A program made the position numbers and the translations under genes. From Crossaster papposus (taxonomy: Eukaryota; Echinodermata; Asteroidea; Velatida; Solasteridae), in assembly GCA_037893245.1 (NCBI GenBank), contig JBAIAA010000449.1, positions 620,001 through 684,000 of the forward strand: a DNA stretch of 64,000 bases, in the 5' to 3' direction. Position 1 is the first letter of the stretch; every line of letters begins with the position of its first letter. Below the pieces are notes generated by a model, which had not been told where the DNA came from, made no database searches, and saw only the letters and a list, made by a program, of their open reading frames with translations. Of this stretch, positions 57,176 through 64,000 are shown in pieces.

Positions 57176-57789
57176 GAACAGTTATTGATGTGCGCGTGTG
57201 GTACATTCTGGCTTCGCGCTGCACAGCAGGCGGTCGCCGTCCATGTTCCATATTTACTGCGTGTTTAGTTGAAAATAAATTTGTTATCCCGCTCGCACTC
57301 GCGAAACCTGGAAAATCATCCTGACCTCTTCCAATGTAATGAACAGATGGAAGTTGACACCATGACTTAATTCTTGCCAACAGATGCACTGAAATGTGAA
57401 ATACTAGTAAACCAAAACTCCCCTTTGCAGGGGAAACTGCCGAAATCTAGGAATTACTATTCCTCTCCCGCGCCTGATAGCCCTAGTATTCCAGGCCATT
57501 GACTTCATTAAGACATGAAATAAAAAAAAATAAAAAAATGCAGGCATGCTCCGTCACGCCAGGGCAGATTACAGATGCGTTTACAACTGACCTGAGTGCA
57601 AAATAGCTGCAGGCAAGACACAAGGAGAGAAGGAGAGAGCGACATGAGAGAGAGAGAGAGAAGACATGGCGAAAGCAGCGGGGAAAATAAAGTAGATAAT
57701 ATTCGGTCTGAGACGGTAATTCCTTAAGAGATGCATCGGGGAGCGCGCAAAAAAAGAAGATGTGCACAGGTATAAATCTAGCCGGTGGG

Positions 57790-57990
57790 CATGATGGAGT
57801 TAGTGATGACGCGGATAATCCCTTCCACTAATTAGCTTAGAGCCTACACGGGCAGGGGGGGGGGGGCTGTGCCTGATTGAGTTAGCATCTACTCCCCAGC
57901 GGGTAATCCCTGGCGAAATGACGTTATCTTCTTCAGGAGTATTAGCCTCCGACAAATTAGCCCAAATAATCCTTTTGTGGTGTGGGACAC
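57790..57990. promoter_or_regulatory. Candidate cis-regulatory block with three TAATCC sites
   Basis: TAATCC at 57816-57821, 57904-57909 and 57967-57972 is the core bound by Otx/Gsc/bicoid-class homeodomains. CTAATTAG (57828) adds a generic homeodomain site. The block is non-repetitive apart from one G run. Function is inferred only. Confidence 0.3.
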
Positions 57991-58767
57991 ATTCGAGGTC
58001 ATTTGGTCATCAATAGTTGAAAATTCTTGCTAAAAAAAAATGGTTCCGAAAATTACAACAGCTTTTCTTTGTAGTGTTACACAACTGTTGACTGTATCAA
58101 AGTGAGATAGAAGTCCTCGCTAATTGTTTTAAAATACATTGGCATCCGATTGTGTAGTACCAAACATGAACAATTAAGACCTTTGTTTCCCATAAATTAA
58201 CTCTTCAGATCTTTACTTTTACAAACAAATGCAACAGAATCCAAATTATCTTTAGATCACCCTGAAACAGCGTCACCAAAAGAATCTTCAATGCCAAATA
58301 TTTAACGCCGAAACCACTTTCCATCAAAGAAACGACTGAATAAGCAATTTCACACAGGTGCCGTGCACACACACACGAAGCTGTATGTACTCAATTGTAC
58401 CGACCCTGCTAAATTGTTACAGCGCCCCCGCGGTCCACTCAAACACCAATACACAGTACATTTTGCACACCACTGCAATTTTATTCTGCCTCAATGATCC
58501 TTCACAGCAGAGGCATTACTTTTTGAATGCATGTTATATCCACTTGATGGGCATGGACCAGGGACAAATGGCCTTTCCCCCCACTATACAAATAGAATCC
58601 AAGAACTCATTATAATAATGAGAGGCCCTCTCCAGTCTACACTGTTTATTTAAGCTGTTATATTAGCATTTGCATATTGCAGAGACATGTGTAGAGAGAG
58701 TGAGTAAATGTTTACCAAGGGATCCAAACCTTGCAGCTTGTCAGTAAGCACCTAGAGAAATAGAGAA

Positions 58768-58790
58768 GGGGGGGGGGGGGGGGGGGGGGG
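58768..58790. repeat. Poly-G tract
   Basis: About 23 consecutive G, preceded by GAGAAATAGAGAA. Confidence 0.85.
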
Positions 58791-60285
58791 GAGGGCTGGG
58801 AGAAGGAACTTGTACTCTTTCAACATTATTATGGGTGGACCAGAGGGACAAGGCATATTGTATCAGCCACGGAAATAGGTTAGGCTAGGCAAAGCATGGG
58901 CAAAGTAATGACAGATGCAGGGCTTTTTTTGTGTGTCTTGCCAGGTTCAACAAATACCCGAGAGTAAATAAACGAAGTCCTGTTTATGCAACCACCTCTA
59001 TTACATTGTATGTTGTTAAAACGAAAACAAAAGGGGAAAAAAGGAGGTCATATTGGGAGGAAGGACTATGAATGGTTGGTGGTGTTGGATGTTAGATGCA
59101 CAATGACAGCCTACATTTCTCTACAATTGTTGTCTTCTGTGTTCAAATGTTTATGACAAAAATTAAAGTTCAGGGGAAAAAAAATATATATAAAATAGAA
59201 TCTAATTCAACCTCGGCTCGCAACATTTATTTGGGAACCAATACTGGAATACGTTAGACTATAATTGAGTAGTTATACTTATATACTAGTGTTCACTAGT
59301 ATAAGTTCGGGGCTGGTAATGAGAATTAGGTACAAACCTGCAAAAATTATTTAAAAAAAGATTGTTTAAAAAGGTACAAAAAGAGGCCAATCTCGTCAGT
59401 GACTATACAGTTCTCAATACAAGCAAAAAATGCAGTACTAACTACACCTGTAGTTTTTTGTTTTTGTTTTTTAATGGAGACGATTTTCTTCCTTTTTTTA
59501 TTTATGTATTTTATATGTTTTAGTATATACTGCAATGTATTTTGAATACACATGTATATTGATATTTGTATTTTAAATATATATTTTCCGCAACCATTTT
59601 TTTAAATAAATGGTTGTATAATTAAAATTTGTGTGTGTGTTAATTCCTATGTAATTTTAAACATATTTTAAAAGTGACGTTAACATTTTAAACAAAACCA
59701 ATAATAATACTAGATAATAACAAATATTGTTGGTATCGGTCCAAAAATCTTTGTTGATAATTAAGCTTCCATCGCTAATCTCCACACTTCACATTAAAAT
59801 AAAGTGATCGATTGGTGATTTCATACACATGTCTAAATTTAATTGTGAAGACAAATCAATTTAATTGTATATCTGTGTTATCATTCCCAAGAGTGGTATT
59901 CAATTAAAAACAGACTTATTCCGAACGTCGTTAGACAACAGATTCACGGCGAGTTAGAAGTGGATACAGCAAGCCAACGTTTATGGCTTCCGGCCTATAA
60001 TAGCCAAAATGGCTGGCAATATTTATCCGTTCGTTCATAACGACCATTGCACACTATGAAATCACCTGCTGAAGGTTCAATTTTAATTATTAACTACAAA
60101 AACAGGTAAGGGTGATGGCGACTACTGTGTGATATTGGAGAGTGGTTACATGTAATTCAAGTACATGTAGTTTGCAAACCCGTCTCTTCAAATACTGCGA
60201 TATTAATATGTAGCTAAACTTAATCTCAATAGGCCATATTTATGCGCTGTTATATGGGTACAGATGCCCAAAAGAATTACATTGT

Positions 60286-60560
60286 TTAATCTTGTTTTGT
60301 GGTTAATTAATCTTGTTTTCTGGTAAATTACGGTAATCTCGTTTTCTGTTAAATTAATCTTAACTCCCTAGGGTGTGTGCAAATCATATTGATTTTAGAG
60401 GATTTGGAAGGGCTAGTAATCTTGTATTCTGGTTAATTAATCTTGTGTTCTGGTTAATTAATCTTGTGTTCTGGTTAATTAATCTTGTGTTCTGGTAAAT
60501 TATTCTTGTTTTCTTGTTAATAAATCTTGTTTTCTTGTTAATTAATCTCGTTTTCTGGGA
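60286..60560. repeat. ~21-bp minisatellite (TTAATTAATCTTGTGTTCTGG)
   Basis: About ten imperfect units, interrupted near 60360-60410 by unrelated sequence. Confidence 0.85.
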
Positions 60561-61046
60561 ATTACGTCATAATCCTGGGAAAGAATGTTGCATCCCGACA
60601 CCAGTTTTTTTCCATCATATAATATCTCAGTGAACGTCAGTCATTGCAAAATGTTGAATGGGCATGAATCTTGGACCCAATAACACTTCAATTTTTTTTA
60701 GGAAATTGCACTCGACTCTCCTTAGACTTTGTACGCAACCAAAGAACCAATGTCAAATACAACATTCTTTCCTTATGTTGTTAATTTAAGTATGTTGTTA
60801 ATGTTTTATACCTCAGTTTAAATGGGAAAAAAATCCCCTTTTAAAAAGCTGAATGTAGCCATTATGTTCTAACTTCTATATATACAGAATATTTCAATTT
60901 TCAATTGCTGTTATTGTCACAAAAAAAAAAAAAAAAATTTCAAATGATTTTTATGCCCCCAATGTAAATGAGAAAACTATTTTTATAAATCCAGTTGACC
61001 AAGTCTGCAAGGTTTCCATTCCCTTGGCCCACCACATAAACCGCAC

Positions 61047-61091
61047 CCCCCCCCCCCCCCCCCCCCCCCCCCCACCCCCCCCCCCCCCCCA
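61047..61091. repeat. Very long poly-C tract
   Basis: About 45 C with a single A interruption near 61073. The longest homopolymer-like run in the window. Confidence 0.85.
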
Positions 61092-63660
61092 AGGTCCCAC
61101 CCACAAAAAGCTGGTATGCATCACAGCATCATTACCTGCATTACACATGCTTCATCATGTGGTCAACCAAGCCTAGATGACAAACAGTGACTACTACACG
61201 TAAACAGGCCCTAGATCGCGCAACAAAGGCCCTAGATTCCCTAATGGGACCAGCCACCACAGGTCACCAGTGAAAAAAAACTGGGCCATACAGCTTGTCA
61301 GATTTGATTGCTTATGCAAATGAGCTATTCTGATGCAACTGGGGCTGCTGCCAGTTTTTAGTACACAGAAGCTTGCCTGTTGGGTTTTACAGTGACTGTT
61401 GGGTTTGTACAGGTTTTGTACACACTGTCTGAATGCCATGCCATGTCATGTCATGGGTTGGGTTATTTACAAGGAAAAGCCCCTAAAAGCCCCTAACCAA
61501 GGAAAACAGGAAAATGCCACTGCCATCTTATTGGAGGGTTTGCTAATTCCATTGGTTTGGCCAGATCTAAGGGGGGGTTGGAGTAAACTGGGCTAAGGCA
61601 AATAAACTGTTTCACAACTCAGGAGTCCAAGGCTTATCTGCAGCGCTAATCAATCCTAATCCTATTCAGCCAGAAGGACCCAGATTACAGACACTTTCTA
61701 TGGGCAAGGTGGCCTTTATTCTTTGGGTCAAAGCAGGACAGGATGTCCATGAGCAATCACACTGCAAGGTGCGTGTGCATGGTACAAGGGGGATCTAAAG
61801 TTTAAGGAGGATTTGCCCAAGGCAAGGAGCCGTTTCCTAATTGGTTCGTCTGATTTGACCAATCCCAACGTAGCACTCGGGGTTTGGGGCTCTTATCGTA
61901 AGTGATTTCTTCAAAGGTCACCTGGTGTGTGAAATATTATTAAGACTCTTGCTACAAATAACCAACAAAGGCTGCCATTGTCAACAACTCTCCCCTTTAA
62001 GCTTCAAATTTTTAAAGGGGGGTTCGTGAAATGTACCAAGTAGCTAATGGGGGGGGGGGGGGGGGGGGGGGGGGGGAAACAAGTTTCTGCATTAACACCG
62101 AAGGCATGCCCGCCCACAATGCTAGAGCAATCTGGGTGCATTTTCCTGTATTAAATCTACAGTTTATTTTTTCTTCTTTTTTAGTTTCCTCTCTATCTTT
62201 CTATTTTTGTCTCTCTTTAACCTTTAACCGTATTTTGAACAGAAGGCCCTGATACATGTAGCTACATATATGTACATGTATTGCATGCACATCAATCAGG
62301 CAGGCAAGAAAATGGGATTAGCCAGGACTGCCACTTCAGTCATGATCAAAAAATGATCAAATTATTCCTTCCTCCATGGTTGGCCCAGGCTGGTCATTGA
62401 CAGCATTAAGACACAAGGGGCAGGCACTGTCATCTTGAGATGGGAAACAGGGGGAGTGATTTGCAGGCAAAATAAGTATTCAGGGCCACCCCTTGAAATA
62501 GGTCCCATGGGATCCCGCCCCAAGCCAGCTGTGACCTATTGGCCCATGAAAGTAGTCAGTTTACAATTTGTGTAAATACAGGCCCATATTGATTCAGAGT
62601 TGGGGAAGACCTCATTAGTGGGGGACCATTGGTGGGGACACGGAGAAATAATGGAACAGGATGGCTCATTCAATCTCTAATCTATGTTCACGCATACTGC
62701 AATTTCCTGATGAAGATTCTTTAACTTAATATTTTGCCGATTTGTATTTTGTTAGCATATGTAAAGCAAAACGGAAAAAACAGTTAACATAAAAACTAGA
62801 CCAACAAACTGATACACTTTGACGCTTCCTTACTAACAATTTAAGAAAATTGTACTTTAGGAACTCCCAAAAAACAAAAACAAACAAACAAACAAACGAC
62901 AATAAGGATTACTTTAGAAAATGTTGATTGCATCTACATGCACATCAAGAGGGTGAAAGAGACAAGTACATGTACACATGATTCGGTGTTGGCAAGTTGG
63001 AGACCTAAACTCAAGTTAGCTCAACCCTGTGCTACTACTACCTAGGGATTGCCAGTTTCAAGTTATTGCAGCCACCATCAACGTCCCATACATGTAATAT
63101 CTTCAACAACAACAACAAAAGAACTTGCACTGTTATTCATGTTATTCATACGACTGTACGCCTTACCAACTCCAGGGACTGGAATCGCCTCATCTTCCCC
63201 GAAAAATCTAGACCCATATCTACCTTTCTCGGATCACCCTAGTGCCGGCATTAGTAAGCCGCCACCACCCCCCCTCCTCCTAATAACATCTCTTTACCCC
63301 CGTGATAAATGCATTTTTGATAACTTGCTTTATCAGCATCTGAGGCCAGGGGACTTGCTTCATAAGCCGATTTTTTTTTTTTTTTCCTCCTCGGGTTGAG
63401 GGGGAGAAAGCAGCTTACAGGTTCCGACACCGTATCATCTGGCCTGAGCTTTTTTTAAATCTTTTAATCCCCCTTGAAAAACAGCACATTAGTCCAGCGA
63501 AAGCTGGCGTCCCTCCTGTCAAGTTGAATTGTCATGGGGGAGGGCTCAGCTAGCAATTATCCAAATGAGAGAGGGATTATGCAGAGCAGATTTGTTGGGG
63601 TTAAAAGCGACACGCATAGAGCTTAATTTGACTGCAGTATTTGATACAGTTTTTGACATG
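61092..63660. other. TLE intron, non-repetitive with candidate conserved blocks
   Basis: No exon found. G tract at 62051-62077, dinucleotide-poor unique sequence at 61610-61960, 62280-62660 and 63400-63640. The last contains GGATTATGC and TCAGCTAGCAATTATCC, again with homeodomain cores. Confidence 0.35.
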
Positions 63661-63690
63661 TGATTGCCTCCCCCCAAAAACAACACCTAA

Positions 63691-64000
63691 AGGTAGGATA
63701 CACCATTTGCAGATATCGAACAATTTTACTACCGAATTATTAAAAAATATCTAACTTATTTTTAAGTAAATAATGATTCCAGGCATCTAGCAAAATGATT
63801 GCGCTAAATATCCTGTAATTGTTCTGAAAAATGTATTAACAAATTATTTAGAAAAAAAAAAAATCGCCGGATGGGGACCACAAAAAACCCAAGAACAACT
63901 GCCGATGCTGGTTAAAACAAACGTGTTTTATTTTTATTTTTTTCGGCATTTATGATTGTAAAACTTCGCAGGTCAGTTAAATGATATTTACTATAAAATA
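63691..64000. mobile_element. AGGTAGGATACACCATT-family MITE, cut by window edge
   Basis: It starts AGGTAGGATACACCATTTGC and follows the 43019-43367 copy for 310 bp to the edge. The expected right end would lie about 40 bp beyond. Confidence 0.8.

Overview
This window is animal nuclear DNA, not microbial. Coding exons are short, have GT/AG borders and are separated by long introns. The rest is dense with short inverted-repeat transposons, tRNA-derived SINEs and a CR1/L2-type LINE. The repeat style and the strength of the Groucho match suggest a marine invertebrate deuterostome, most likely an echinoderm. The species cannot be named from the sequence alone.

Three host genes can be supported. 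(1) 1484-4923, minus strand: the first two coding exons of a GLMP/NCU-G1-like lysosomal membrane glycoprotein; the rest lies left of the window. (2) 6554-8884, plus strand: a complete three-exon dithiol glutaredoxin of 107 residues with a CPYC active site. Genes 1 and 2 are head to head, with their start codons about 1.6 kb apart. (3) 24457-47918, minus strand: the 3' thirteen coding exons (539 residues) of a Groucho/TLE corepressor, from the CcN/NLS region through the SP region and the whole WD40 propeller. Its Q and GP exons are not visible, so an intron of more than 16 kb fills 47919-64000.

Region by region: 1-4900 is GLMP introns carrying several terminal-inverted-repeat (TIR) elements and a 1.47-kb inverted repeat with promoter-like arms. 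4924-6553 is the shared upstream region. 6608-8773 is the glutaredoxin introns, with two MULE-like MITEs, a perfect 110-bp palindrome and a SINE. 9029-13630 is a TTAA-flanked MITE interrupted by a foldback element and by an apparently intact LINE with a 7-bp target duplication. 14100-20240 is a Russian-doll nest of five TIR elements, three of them with target-site duplications of 8 or 9 bp. 20241-24456 is intergenic, ending in a sevenfold 79-bp tandem array that includes the last TLE coding segment. 24457-64000 is the TLE gene, whose introns hold TTAA-, TA- and GGGCCAATTTCA-type elements, SINEs, minisatellites, long poly-G/poly-C tracts and non-repetitive GC-richer islands that could be regulatory.

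The three host genes do not form a pathway: one is a lysosomal protein, one a cytosolic redox enzyme and one a nuclear corepressor. Most of the unusual biology is structural: nested transposons, a SINE whose 3' tail matches the neighbouring LINE, a minisatellite grown from a SINE head, and serial duplication of a coding exon end.
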